From Zeus faber (lineage: Eukaryota; Chordata; Actinopteri; Zeiformes; Zeidae), in assembly GCA_960531495.1 (NCBI GenBank), contig OY482848.1, positions 26,235,343 to 26,299,342 of the forward strand: DNA of 64,000 nucleotides, in the 5' to 3' direction. Positions 45,501-57,843 of the stretch are shown here, in pieces (within the stretch, counting starts at the first letter, position 1; each line of letters begins with the position of its first letter). The position numbers and the translations under genes are program-made. A model generated the notes under the pieces. That model did no database searches. It was not told the DNA's origin and was given only the letters and a program-made list of their open reading frames with translations.

Positions 45501-48500
45501 TCATAGTATCCACCCACTTATTCACTGCCACTCCGTTGCCCTCGCTCTCCCAACCGAATGGGACAGAAATGGTGCTGGCTGTTGTTTGATCGAGCGTATT
45601 GATACCGCCAGGCTTAGAAACATTTCATTTGGATTAGGCCGATACCGCGATAGCATCAATCCCACGGTTGTTATGGCGACTCGGGAAAATGATGAGGCTC
45701 CCCCCGTGAAGGGAAGTGCATCAGGGGTAATAGAGCCACTACTGTAATTAGGCGAGGCAAGTTGATAAGGAGAGTGACGACGCTCGCGTCGACAAAAGCT
45801 TCAGAGTGGGTAGTTGCGGCTGGAGGGGAAAGTTATACACGTCCCTGAGGGATATCACCCATCTATAAAGAGCCAAATCAACCGTGTCAGATATTGAAGA
45901 AAATAGACTTGTTTTCTTCGCCTTTTTGACATAGAAGCATACTGTAGATCGTCTCTTATTTGCCTTTCTCATGGATAAAATGTGATTCTACGTGGATTGA
46001 TTTTCTAATCACCTAAAGTCTGCACTGTTCGGGGAAAAGTTACGCTCAGCAATCCCAAACTTTCACACATTGATGCCTTGAGCTGCCAAGTCCTAACCTA
46101 GCTCCATCCGGCTCTGCAAAAAAAGGAAAAAAAAAACAGTTGAGGGTTCAAATTCTTGCCACAGCTCTGAGGAAGCTGTCTCACTTGTTTCCAAGCAGCT
46201 TGCTCCCAAACGCTCTTTGAAAAGTTTGATATTGGTTTTTTTGTTTTTTTTAATCCTTGTCTGCCGACACATCGAGCGTGACTTTAGAGCAACACAGTTA
46301 CGACAATTTCAGTTCAGAGTGGCAAGAGAAATGGGGGAAATAACTCAAGGGAGCATCAAAATCCCTGTTTTTAGAAAGCAAATCACACTGAGAATGGCTA
46401 CGCTGAGAAAAACTGCTGTTGGAATGGTCGTTGGAGGCTGAATCAGAAGCTGAACATTTGTGTCTTGAAAGAATAACCTCTTTGGACGCACATGTAAGAT
46501 AGCCATGGCTCTATATTTCATATTGATAGTGAAAGTCATCAAGGTGGTTTGGATGTAATGTGTGTTTTTCTTTATTCAATTACAGAGATACTTGGATCCA
46601 AACGACCTCAGTGTCCAAACCCCACTCTCATAGAACCTGTAGGAATTCCTGCGGTGTGCGCGTGCAGTGCGCTGTATGTACACGCCTGTACCTGCTCAAG
46701 ACATCATCACACATACTCACTCACACCCACCCACCTGCCTAGTTACAGGGCAGTTGGCAAGGAAACGGTGACAGGCTGCGCTTATTTGTGACTGCCTAAG
46801 CGGCGGTGGGCGATGAGCGAGGGGCCTGCGATCCGTCAGGTGAGACGGGGCGACCCGGCGCTCGCTTGATCATCCCCGACGCACGCAGTGTCCATCACCG
46901 CCTTCGCGCTCCATAAACCGCGCCGCTCGTCGGGACAGGACATCTGCTTTAAGGATCGGCCCCCGAACGCCGGATCAGGAATATCGGCAGGGGCGTCTGT
47001 AAAATATTGCTGCCTCGCGACTTTGGAGGGGTATCTTGAGTTTAATTGTTGCTGGCCTCATCCTGTCAGGGCTCAGGGCTCGGGTTTGTCTCGTAGCTGG
47101 GCTTGATGCTTACTTCAAAATAGTACCTGGAGTTGTTTGAAACCATTATTTCCAAAGACAAAATGTGGTTGGATATGAGGGTGTTTCCGTCAGTCAGCCG
47201 TGAAATATTGTTCTGTACTGTATACAGCTGCACATTCCCGTGCTGTTATTTGATTTGCACCGCCGTGTGGCACTGAGAACCATATTCAAATATAAAATCG
47301 GAATTAAATGAACCCTGTTTTTCGTACAGAAACGTCTACTATGGCAACAGGTGCGGGCTCTGAGATTCTCGTTCTCGTTCTTTCTTCCCTCGACACAGAC
47401 GGCAGACAGCGAGCGTTATCTGTCGGGCGGCGGGGATGAGCGAGAAAGAGAGAGAGAGGCGGGGGGGGGGAGTAAATTAGACTGCATGCAAGAGAAAGCA
47501 ATTACCTGTGGCAGACTGTGTGCGTTTCTCATCATCATGGAGAGGGGGGAGAATAGAGAGCTGATACAAAGAAAAGGACGGGAAAAGACAGAAGGGTAGA
47601 AAGGGAAGGAGGATAGATAAGGGGAAGGACAGAGCGGGAGCGGAATAAGACAGGATGAAGAGCAAAGAGAGAAGATGACCACAATGAGGACACTATTTGT
47701 CGTTTTTTCTAATTCTATCATGGGCGTGAAAATGCGGCTTTCTTTCCCATTATTTCATATCTTTTATGCGTTTTGCACTTTAGTTGTATTTTTTGGAGGC
47801 GCTGTTCGTTAAAAACAATATTATTTTTGCAGAGTTTCTCAGGTCATCATAATGCAAATAATGGAAGTTAGCGGTATACAGGTCTACACATTATATTGTA
47901 TATATGTTTTCCATTGATGAACAAAGGTCTTTTCTCTGACAGCCGATGAAGGCCAGACGGAAGTCTAGCATTTCAAAAGCAGGACTTCACAGCTGCTATG
48001 AGCCAAACCAACCTGCATGTTTTCTTTTCTTCGAACAAGTGGTTGGTTCTCAGCTCTCCTATCTCTTCCTGTTTCCTGTGACTCTCAGACATCAATGCAG
48101 AGCGGACTCGGTCAGGTCCTCACCCCGCCCTTCGATAACCGTCTCCTCAGACAATAAGCTTGGGAAATAACAAGTTAGAGTGTGCAATCTGCGCAAACCC
48201 TCGGTCCGCCCTCCCTCACCCCCTTCCACCCTTGTCTTTTCTCAGGGCTCCCGAGGGGAAAATGACACCGGTATTCAGAAAGGGGAGAAAAAAGGGGGGA
48301 AAAGGAAACAATAGGAGCCAGCTGGAAAACACTGAAGGACCTGCTGTTGAATGAATGTAAACATGCGTTGGGAATACCGAGGCTTGTGCCTCGACTGTTA
48401 ATCGTGGCCATGTGTGCCAAATCAGGTTGTTCTATAATGCTAATCTAAGGCAATCACCCTACCCTCCACCTGCTCTGTAATATCACAAGTTAGTGCCCGG

Positions 48501-48940
48501 ACAAAAATAATAAATAAATGGTTTTGAATTAATCATTATCTGGCTTAAAATCTGAGTCTGTAGTGGTGCATAATGCTTCTATCCAACCACCCACTCCAAA
48601 CTCTATTTGGAGTGGGTCTATCAAAGTCTAATATTAGATTATTGATTTAACCAGCTAAATCATACTGGGTATCTTTTAATTATATTCAATATAAGAGATA
48701 AGGTTCAATTTAAGAGGTAACTCCATACACCACATTAAAACTACCTGTCAGCCGAACATCTCAGATAACTGGATTACGTGCTCTGGATTTTGTCGTAGGA
48801 GGAACAGGATTCCGGATAGGACCTGTAGAGGTGGACCAATCCGGTCCGTGGGAGGATTTGATGGGTTGCTGTTTCTACAAAAAAATACGTTTAGGTTTTT
48901 CCCCTATGTTTCCAGAGAACAAGCATAGATAAAGCCAATT
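45500..48940. other. rhbdl3 intron 2, segment without recognised gene
   Basis: Mostly unique-looking DNA. It includes a purine-rich stretch (47418-47660) and a small hairpin, CCCACTCCAAA inverted as TTTGGAGTGGG (48590-48616). No exon or RNA gene is supported. Confidence 0.4.
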
Positions 48941-48949
48941 TGTTCTGTG

Positions 48950-49226
48950 CTTGTGCATGTCAGGACCGTCTTGATAATCTGGGGTTTAATCAATTCATTA
49001 ATTGCATTTTCCATCACTCTCAGGTCGACAGGCAGTGGTCTTTTAACCATCCCTCGTACCAACTCTAAAGCAGGAGAAGCTGCCTTCTGTATCTATGCCC
49101 CAAGTAAATGGAACACCCTACCGAGGGACCTGAGAGAGGCCCCCACACCACCATACTTTTAAAAGCAGGTTAAAAACCATACTGTTCGCTACAGTCCATG
49201 ACTGACTGACTGACTGACCTACTGAC

Positions 49227-49260
<34 letters not shown>

Positions 49261-50520
49261 GTTACTGGTGCTGGTGCTGTGGCTGCTGCTAACCTTTTAC
49301 CTAAACTTAACCCTCACTTACCTTATGGCTAAAATTAAGCTTCTCTAACCCTAACCTTAACTTAAACACCTCTAACCTTATACCTCAACTTAACCGTCTC
49401 TAACCTGAGTGACTTATCCGGTTCTGATGAGAGCTACCACTTCCGGTTCCGGTGACGTCTTTGCGTGTGCGTTGCTGTTGTCTTTTTTGCTGTTGTTTTT
49501 TGTTGTTGTTGCTGCTGGAGTTGATGTTGCTGCTGCTGTTGTTGTTCTGTGGCTGCTGCTGCTATTTCTGTTGCTGTTGTTGTTTCTGATGTGATATTAC
49601 AGTGAGGGGATCATAAGAAGGGTGTGTTTTTGGAGAGATAGTCAAAAGGATCTCCCTTCCGAGGTCAGAATGAAAAACTTGACCCGTAATTTAGGGACGC
49701 TAATTAAAGGACCGTGACTGGATTAAGATTAAGAGGACGGTGGATTAGGAGACGGTGCACACAGTTGAAATTTCCGTTTCTGGTGAGGGCTACCACTTCC
49801 GGTTGTGGCGACGTCTTTGCTGTGCTTTACTTTGTTGAGATGAGATGGTACACACTGTTGACTCAATACAGATGTGGAGATTTCTGGTTCCAGTGAGAGC
49901 TACCACTTCCGGTTCCGGTGACGTCTTCGCTTGTGCGCTGTTGCTGCTACTATTGCTGCTGCTGTTTTCTGTAGCTGCTATTGTTTCTGCTGGTATTGTC
50001 GTTGCTGCCTTAACCTTATACATAAACCTAACCATCCACCATGACTAGATTTAGATGAGATGGTGCACACAGTTGCAATCTCAGTGTCTGGTGAGGGCTG
50101 CCACATCCGGTTCCAGTGACATCTTTGCTGTGCGTTGCTTCCCTGAGAACTGTTGACTCAATACAGATGAGATTTCTGGTTCCGGTGAGAGCTACCACTT
50201 CCAGTTCCGGTGACGTCTTTGCATGTACATTGCCGTTGTTGTTGTTGCTGCTGGTGTCGATGTTGCTGCTGCTGTTGTTGTTGTTTCTGTGGCTGTTGTT
50301 GCTGCTGTTGTTGTTTTCTGTTGCTGCCACTGTGGTTGGAGTCGCTTTTGTTGTTGTTGCTGTTTGTTGTTGTTGCTGTTGTTTCAGTGGCATTCTTTCG
50401 TAATGACCGGTTGACAACTACGTTCTCTCTTTCTTTTTTGTATTTCTTTGTAAAGCGCACTGTGTTGCCCTGGTATGAAATTTGCTCTATAAATAAAGTG
50501 TGACTTGACTTGACTTGACT
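48950..50520 (+). mobile_element. LINE (L2-like) 3' portion, interrupted by tandem repeats
   Basis: Bases 49020-49200 encode the C-terminal tail of an L2-type reverse transcriptase (AGEAAFCIYAPSKWNTLPRD, LREAP). The 3' end at about 50463-50520 reads TTGCTCTATAAATAAAGTG followed by (TGACT)n, a LINE terminus. Between them are a TGAC/CTGT tract (49200-49260), a degenerate CCTAA-rich run, and the repeat array described separately. The simplest reading is one 5'-truncated LINE whose 3' UTR has expanded. Confidence 0.65.
49415..50400. repeat. Higher-order tandem repeat with CTG/TTG triplet tracts
   Basis: A core GAGAGCTACCACTTCCGGTT, then CCGGTGACGTCTTTGC, recurs at about 49430, 49790, 49898, 50095 and 50190. 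Two flanking types alternate: A has GATGGTGCACACAGTTG (49752, 50060) and B has ACTGTTGACTCAATACAGATG (49853, 50149). The A-B pair is thus duplicated with a period near 300 bp. B-type copies (49440, 49910, 50210) lead into TTG/CTG triplet tracts of about 80-160 bp. Confidence 0.85.
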
Positions 50521-51548
50521 CTATTATTTTCCCATTCAGTCCACATTGCAGGCCTAACGCACAACTAGTCATCATGGAATTAGGAGTTTCCTTTTCGATT
50601 CCCTCCCTCTCTTCCATCGCAATATCATTCGATACGAGGGATTTGTTCCGAATCGGCCCCGAACCTCAAATTCTCAAAGACTTTTGTCTCCACTTATCTC
50701 ATGCCCTATTTCACAGTCCTTCTCAAGTCACCCTATTCCCCCTCCCTCCTCCCTCCTTGTCTCCGAGCCTATTTATGTGATTTTGTTTGACCACGGTGTG
50801 ACATTTGGTGGAAGCTATTTAAAGTGTTGTCGACGCATTAGTCACGTTGTCAAGGTGTGATGTGGGCGGGGTCGTGACACGCATGGAGAGCAGCTCTTTA
50901 TGTGAGCCAGACGCTTGACCTTTTCCGACAGATTCCTCCTCAGCAGTAGAGGTGGCGACTTGATAATTAGCAGCGCATCGCCAGTGCTTCGTTTTCTTCC
51001 TCTTCTTGCTTCCTTGTGCTTGAGGATGGCATTGAGATGGTGGATCCGACATGAATGAACGATGTTATGCAAACCTTCACGTATGGGCGTCAAAGTTTTC
51101 TTTTACAGCGTTCCACTATTTGAATGTTCTGCCTCGCTGCTTCGGGGGTGAACGGAAGACCTTTAAACGAGTCTTTGGCCTGACGCCTGGCTTTGTACTG
51201 GTCTGGTCTGCATAGCCTGAGATGGAAGCTGTCAGAGAGAGAGGAGGGGGGTAGCGTAAAAGTCAAGTGAGGCAATTAGCAGGTTCATGTCAGGTTCCAC
51301 CTTAGTGATCTACCTCAGCGCATTATTCCGGCAAACTACACACCTTGTGTGTGTTTGCGTGTGTGTGTGTGTGTGTGTGTTTTCATTCCAACAACCCTTA
51401 GACCTGCTACAGTCTTATACGCTTTCAAAGCCTCTCTCGCAAAGCACCCTCTGTAGTAAAGAAGGTTTTCTCCAATCAGAACTTCTGTGGAAGCGTCAAG
51501 GTAGGGAAGGAGACGCTGTCAACCCCTCAAGCTCTGGCTTAAATACAA

Positions 51549-51580
<32 letters not shown>

Positions 51581-52690
51581 ACACAGACACATACATACAC
51601 ACACACACACACATTCTAATCCTGCTAAAGACTTCCCCTTTTTCTTTTTGTCCGTTTGTCACATCTCGCGTTGTTACGGGGGATGTCGGCTGCCAGTTGA
51701 CAGGATTGACTTTTTACCTCTGTGATGGGAGCCCCAACCCCTCTCCTACACCCCTTGGCAAGCTACTGTCTCCACCGTCTCCACCCGTCCAAACGAGTCT
51801 GCTATAGACGCGAGGCACGTCTGGGTTCTGACAGCAGGTAGCCCACTACCAGAGACACGTTATGGCGCACACGCCACACTTCATCAGTTTGGCATGGAGA
51901 AAAGCACACAGGAGTCTTACTGCGTGAGAGCGTCGCCAAGATGGAGCCACAATGAACCGACATCTTTTAAAGAGACTTTGATGGGAGATCATGGGACGCT
52001 CTCTCTGACCACGGACCATCTCTTTACGTTCAGTGTGGACAGATGCAAAAATACTGGCAGCAGAGGATACTGGTAGTTTTGGCATGTGGATGGTATTACA
52101 CCTCCAGATAGCGGAGGTGTAATACAGAGTGTGTGTGTGTTTTTGAGGTCTTCACGGTTCTACCCAAACCAGACAGTCTGAGGCAACAACCCATGCAGGT
52201 TTGGGGCCACATTTTATTTTGGCCAATTGGGTTCGGTTTGAGTCGTAGTATATTGCCTTGGGTCCTGGGTCTGAGAGCAATTTCCCTGGTCCAACAGGAT
52301 TTGGGTCTGAATGTTGGGATCTGTGAAGACGTCCAGTGTGTGTGTGGGAGGGGTGAGGGGGTGTGTCGACGTGTGTGTGAGGGAGAGAAAGATAAAGGAT
52401 GAAATTGAATGAAAGAATTCGGTCATAACAATATCATTTCGGGACGACTCGTTCCTAGTGTCAATGGCCCGCCGGAAAAAACTGATTAAAACACCCAAGT
52501 CTCAGTCTGACCTTCTGTGTGTGTGTGTGCGTGCGTGCGTGTGTGATGGCCAGTGAAGGAGGAGCCCAGTGCTCCGGTGTGATTAGCAGACGGACTAATG
52601 AGCTTCCCTCTCCCTAACAAGGCAGGTTTTTTTTAATTAGATCTGCTAATTGGACCATGTCACGGCAGCGCTCGGACTTTGTGTTCGGAA
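50521..52690. other. rhbdl3 intron 2, segment without recognised gene
   Basis: Contains GT (51345-51381) and CA (51548-51615) tracts, and a perfect hairpin with GTATTACACCTCC (52093-52105) inverted at 52113-52125. A TAATTAG/TAATTGG-rich piece at 52580-52660 looks like a homeodomain-site cluster, which is only suggestive. No exon found. Confidence 0.4.
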
Positions 52691-52717
52691 AACATCAGGA
52701 AGTGGAGTGGACGCTGT

Positions 52718-52718
<1 letters not shown>

Positions 52719-52774
<56 letters not shown>

Positions 52775-52798
52775 TGTGTGTGTGTGTGTGTGTGTCTG
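52719..52798. repeat. (GT)n microsatellite
   Basis: About 39 GT units with two CT interruptions. Confidence 0.97.
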
Positions 52799-52984
52799 TA
52801 AGTATATACTGTATGAGTGATGTGGTATAATTATCTAACTTTTGTGTATATACTGTATATGTGTGTGTGTGTTTCTCAGAAAACACTCTTGTCCTTGATC
52901 AATTATTATCTACTAAAATGGTTTGAATATGTAGCTCCTAATATTCACCCTAATAATGGGTTTGAACACAGTGTTAAGTAAGAG

Positions 52985-53350
52985 ATAATGTGCAGCCAGC
53001 CGGTCGTTATAGAAAAATAACCATCCCCACCTTGGGGTCGCGTCGGGCGTTATTTTGCGATAATGACCGGCTGGCTGCACATTTTCCCGCTTATTACACG
53101 GCTACTTATTAAATAAAATAAAACATTGAGACAGAATACAAACATTGAAACTGGTTTGCCTCATTCAAAAGCTTCGGCTTAGAAAAATAGTTTCCTGTCG
53201 TAGCTAACAGGAGGCATGTGAATCCAGGTGGAGAAAGGGTTGCCCGTGACAATGGTCCTTATTAACAGATCAGCGGTCATTTTTCAGAAATAGCTCACAA
53301 CTGATTGCCCCTATTGACCAATCAGAATGGAGTATTCCACAGAGCCAGTT
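52985..53350. mobile_element. MITE with subterminal hairpin
   Basis: AATGTGCAGCCAGCCGGTCG at about 52988-53007 is inverted near 53070-53092 with one mismatch. CGCTTATTACACGGCTACTT, and ATTGACCAATCAGAATGGAG then TATTCCACAGAGCC at the far end, resemble a known style of fish non-autonomous DNA element. Exact ends are uncertain. Confidence 0.55.
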
Positions 53351-53669
53351 ACAGTAGTATTTTTAAATGAACAGCTTCGGGGACTGGCAGGGAAACATCG
53401 AAAAGCCTCTTTGCTGTACTTGGTAGTGTACAGCGAGCTGGAGCTGCTCAGGTCACGTGTCGCTCTACAGAGGTCTAATCAGTGTGTGTGGTGTGTGTGT
53501 GTGTGTGTGGCTCTTTAACAATCAGTGTTGATTAGTTGGGATAAAACCGGCTCCTCTAGTTCCGCCAAATGCTGTCATTTCCCCCTTCATCTGCATGGGA
53601 ACATCTTTGTGGATTCTCCTCTGACTATTATGTCTATGGGTCAGCCCACGTCTCATCTGAAATACTTAA

Positions 53670-53685
53670 TTTCCCCCCTCTCTCA

Positions 53686-53717
<32 letters not shown>

Positions 53718-53755
53718 ATCTCTCTGTCTCTCTCTCTCTCTCTCTTTGTCTCTTG
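53670..53755. repeat. (CT)n-rich microsatellite
   Basis: CT dinucleotides with GT and AT interruptions. Confidence 0.9.
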
Positions 53756-53859
53756 TCCCAGTTTCCGTCCCTCAGGCATCTCAGGCCGACAGAACTCAAT
53801 TCAGGGTCCGTTCAAGGGGGGTGGTGCCACAGCATTGACACAGGCCACGGAATGTAATG

Positions 53860-56400
53860 TCTGACGACTGTCGTGATAAGGGACAAATATCTCCATATTC
53901 CTTTGCGCCTTCGATTAAAATCGCTGAGCAAACACGGAGGCTCCTCTGAAACGGGAGAGATGAATGAAAAATGACATGTCCATGTTTCTATTACAATTGT
54001 ATGACTATACTATACTGTAAATGAACAAAAATCTGCAAAAAAAAGTGCAACTTTTTTTTTCAGAAATTGTTGACGTCAATAACAAATGTATTTATTAGTA
54101 TTAATAAATTGTTCATTTTCAGTCACCACAGTTTTTTGCATATTTGTCTGTCAATTCTTCACATAAATTGTCCTGCGTTGTGAGGTCGCATTTCATTGAG
54201 AAATGTTAAATATTGAAATTCAGTTTTAAAGATCAATTAAATTCACTGTAAAACAATAGGCACAATTTTCAGAATATGCTCATATATTTTATAAATGTAT
54301 CTATAGGATTTAAAGTTATTTTTTACCTCTTTTGTTAACTTGCCGGCACTTTTGCCTCAGAAACCAGTAAAAAGTTGTGGTGATACCAGTATGTCCAAAC
54401 ACTCATCTCATCTTCAGTGAATCTTCATATAATGCAAAATAAATATATCTTGTACATTTATGTAAAAAATGTCAAAAAGACTATGATCGTGGGTATTTGA
54501 TACCAATATCAGATTGTAAAGCTGCCAAAGTTTGACTTTTATCATTTCACCACTGGAATCATTTCACCTACTCCTTCTCTGTTGGTGGTCTAATTATTGG
54601 GAGTTTTAATAAGGACTTGTGTGTGGAGCATAAATCCCGCGCTGTAAGCTCTAATAACAAGCACATTATTCCGGCTCTGACTCAGCAGGTAGAAGCTTTT
54701 TCCTGCATATCTGATTATAGCAACAGCCCAGCACGCCACTGGATGGAAATTATGCTGCTGAACTTTCTGTGTGAGTGGCTAAGCTAGTAATTTGAGCATA
54801 ATAAGCACAATATGGAAAATAATGATAGATAGCATAGGAAAGTTAATATATCATTATTTCATGCGCATCAGCTAAATTTACACCGACTATGACAGAGGTA
54901 AGAGAAACATTTATGCACACACTTTTCAATCAGCTGCTATACACTCTGACTCTGACTAAATTGTATATTATGTGACTCATAAAGTTGAAATATTTCATCC
55001 GTACTTTTAAAGCATAATGTTTAGTTATGCATAAATAAGGCATTGCAAGCAGACCGACGTATGGCGAAATCAAACAAAGTTGCCAGAGCAAATTGAATTT
55101 GTCCGATTAGTTTTATCCCTGCGTTATGTTAAAATTGTGACTCCAAGCCGAAGCATTTAAACGCTAAATGATTACAGTTTTTTATACTGTTCTACTTTTG
55201 GGATTATTATCGGACACATAGGGCTGGGTCTTGTTTAAAAATGTTTCAATTAAATTTTCTTTTGCATTTTTTAATTTTTTAATTACTTCATTATTTTTGT
55301 TCTCATACCAATCCAAATCCAGAGTCTACGTTGAAATTGCCAAAAAAAACAACAACAAAAAACATCTGCCTTAATAAAAAAGTACATCACATGTCAAAAT
55401 TACTTTTAATGTACGGAACAAATCTTTTTTATTTTGTGGCACAGTCACACCAACGAGAGGAACTACTTGCTCATCAAAATTTGACCTCTTAATTTTTTTG
55501 ATGCTTATGTATGTGTTACGTCACCAGGCAGTAGGATATTGTCTGATAACTACCAGTTGTTATTAGATGTCATTAGATGTCTTCCCTGCACTCCTCATAT
55601 TTTGGAAATCACATCCACATCCATTTTAATCTATGAAACTAAATTCAAAAAGGTTGACTGCACTGTCGTCTCACTTCTGGTCTTGTGCGGAGACCAGTGG
55701 AGCAGACAGCGGCGGGGCAGGGTGGAGCCAGCGGGGGGCCGAGGGTGGGGGTGTCGACGAGGCTTATCCTCCCCCAAAATAAAAGCCTCCTCTGTTGTGA
55801 TTACATGTTGTGCTCCCCGTCTGACATGTTGATGGTGCTATTACCCTGATCCGAGGGGGGTTCTTTGTCTGCCGATGAACAACTTTGCCCTCAGGAGGAC
55901 AGCTGCTGGTGTTTTTTGCTTTTCAATTTTTCTCAAGCAGAGTAGACGTGGGTAGTAGAGTCAGTAAAATATGAAAAAAAAAGGATGTTTTAACAGCGTA
56001 GGTAGACCGGAAGAATGGGACTTCTTGGCTGTGACTTCCCAGACTGATCCACCATTCTAAAGAGCTGTCAAACCTTATATTTTGTTTTTACCTTTGGCAG
56101 GATTAGAAGTAGTCTTTTTTTCCCAACACAGTCACCTCCCTTTCAATCCTGATCACAAGTGACACCTTCTTACTCTATTTGCCTCAAAACCTTTCTAGTT
56201 GTAAACCCTCCACATAATCTCCTTGTTATTTAGTTATTTTTTTCGCACCACACCAGTTTCACCGCTGTATGTTATATTCAGAGAATTGGAGATTAAGAAC
56301 CAGTTTGCTGTCTTAAGAGATTTTTGACAGGAAATTCTCTTTTTTGTCCATCTCTCCCAGATTCAGATGAGAAGGTCGATACCAATTTCATCCAATTTTA
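53860..56400. other. rhbdl3 intron 2, repeat-poor segment
   Basis: About 2.5 kb with no microsatellite and no recognised transposon, unusual for this intron. Blocks at 54570-54780 and 55020-55180 have balanced composition and short AT-rich motifs of the kind seen in conserved non-coding elements. Conservation cannot be judged from one sequence. No exon found. Confidence 0.4.
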
Positions 56401-56425
56401 AAGAGACAGCGTCTATCACTTAAAT

Positions 56426-56679
56426 TAGTGTTTCTCAAATGGGACTACTTGTACCCTTAGCGGTGCTTTGGGTTACTGCAGGGGGTACTCTAAAAATAAA
56501 AAATCAAGTTTTAAAAAAGATTGGTTATATATAATGTTAAAAAAACCCACTTATGATGTACATACAGTACATAATTTATGTTAATTGTCTTCTTTTTGTC
56601 CCAATGCCAGTGAAGGGGGTACTCAGCTGAAAAAGGATCTTAGAGGCGGTACACTACTAAAAAAGTTTGAGAACCACTG
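56426..56679. mobile_element. hAT MITE with exact 8-bp target-site duplication
   Basis: The ends are inverted: TAGTGTTTCTCAAATGGG at the left, and AAAAGTTTGAGAACCACTG at the right, the standard CAGTGGTTCTCAAAC hAT end. ACTTAAAT flanks both sides (56418-56425 and 56680-56687), as expected for hAT insertion. At 254 bp it has no transposase. Confidence 0.85.
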
Positions 56680-56689
56680 ACTTAAATAA

Positions 56690-57767
56690 CCCAGCTTTTG
56701 AGATGTTGAATGGTGTATTTCCCACTTTTTACGGTTTTACTCGTTGCTTCCCTCTGTAGCCATGCATCGCACTAACACAGTTACTGCGGCTTGCAGTCCG
56801 TCGCTATCTCTGTACCGGACACACAGCGATGAAATTGGTAATGACCTTCTCGTCTGAATCTGGGTTAGATAGACTAAAAAGACCACCATATGATTTATGA
56901 ATGGAAAACTGCCCCCTGCCACCCTCCAAACCCCACCTACATTTAACTTAGGTCTCCACCTCTTCCTGCATCAGGCGCCTGGCGAGTGAGGGCGGGAGGT
57001 CAAATGGCCCCCACCAGACCCCAGAGGTCAACCACGGAGGATGTACAGGAGTCACGTTGATCAAATGATCTCACTGGACCTCCCGTCCCGTCTTCCTTTG
57101 GCGAGCGGGAGCGCAACCCGGTAACCACTCAACAGCCAGAAAGAGCCTCTTATGAACCTCGGCCACAGACAGCCTCCAAAAGACCAGCCTTGCTCCAGTT
57201 GAGCCATTTGAGAAGACACAATGAAGAAGGTGAAGGGGGAAGCGATACTGACGGACTCTACGTTATCATTGTCCTTCACGCAGAAATAGTTGAATTGGAA
57301 TGCCCAAATAAATCCAAAAACACAATTTTGGAAATGGAAAACAATGACAACGAACGTCATCGTTGGCCAGAGTCTTATTGTGCGCTTTGCTCTCTGCTGT
57401 ATGTTACATGTTCTTCTGTAAGAGAACATATTTTATTCTTGAGGATTTTTCTTTTCTTGACTTTCTAACCCTTTAGACAACCCCAAGGTTTGATCCGGGG
57501 AGAGGTAATTTCCCCAGAGGGATGTTTTAGGGCCGTGGGCTTGGATACTTGCGGAACTCGCAAACCCCCACGGCAACCCCCCTCAGGCTGTTTAATATGC
57601 GGCTTTATGAAAATGAGGCTGCACAAGCATTGAGCCCCATCTTCTTAACACTCCCGCTCTCACCCCTCACGCCCCCCCCCCCCAGAATTCTACCAGGCTA
57701 TAGCGATGACCTCAAAATGAAAGCTTGTATGTTGCTATTGTTATGTGGTGTTATGACAACTATGAGA

Positions 57768-57843
<76 letters not shown>

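Noticed and set aside
49290-49400. Interstitial telomere repeat
   Set aside because: Only irregular CTAACC/CCTAA words, not tandem TTAGGG; better read as part of the LINE-associated repeat region.
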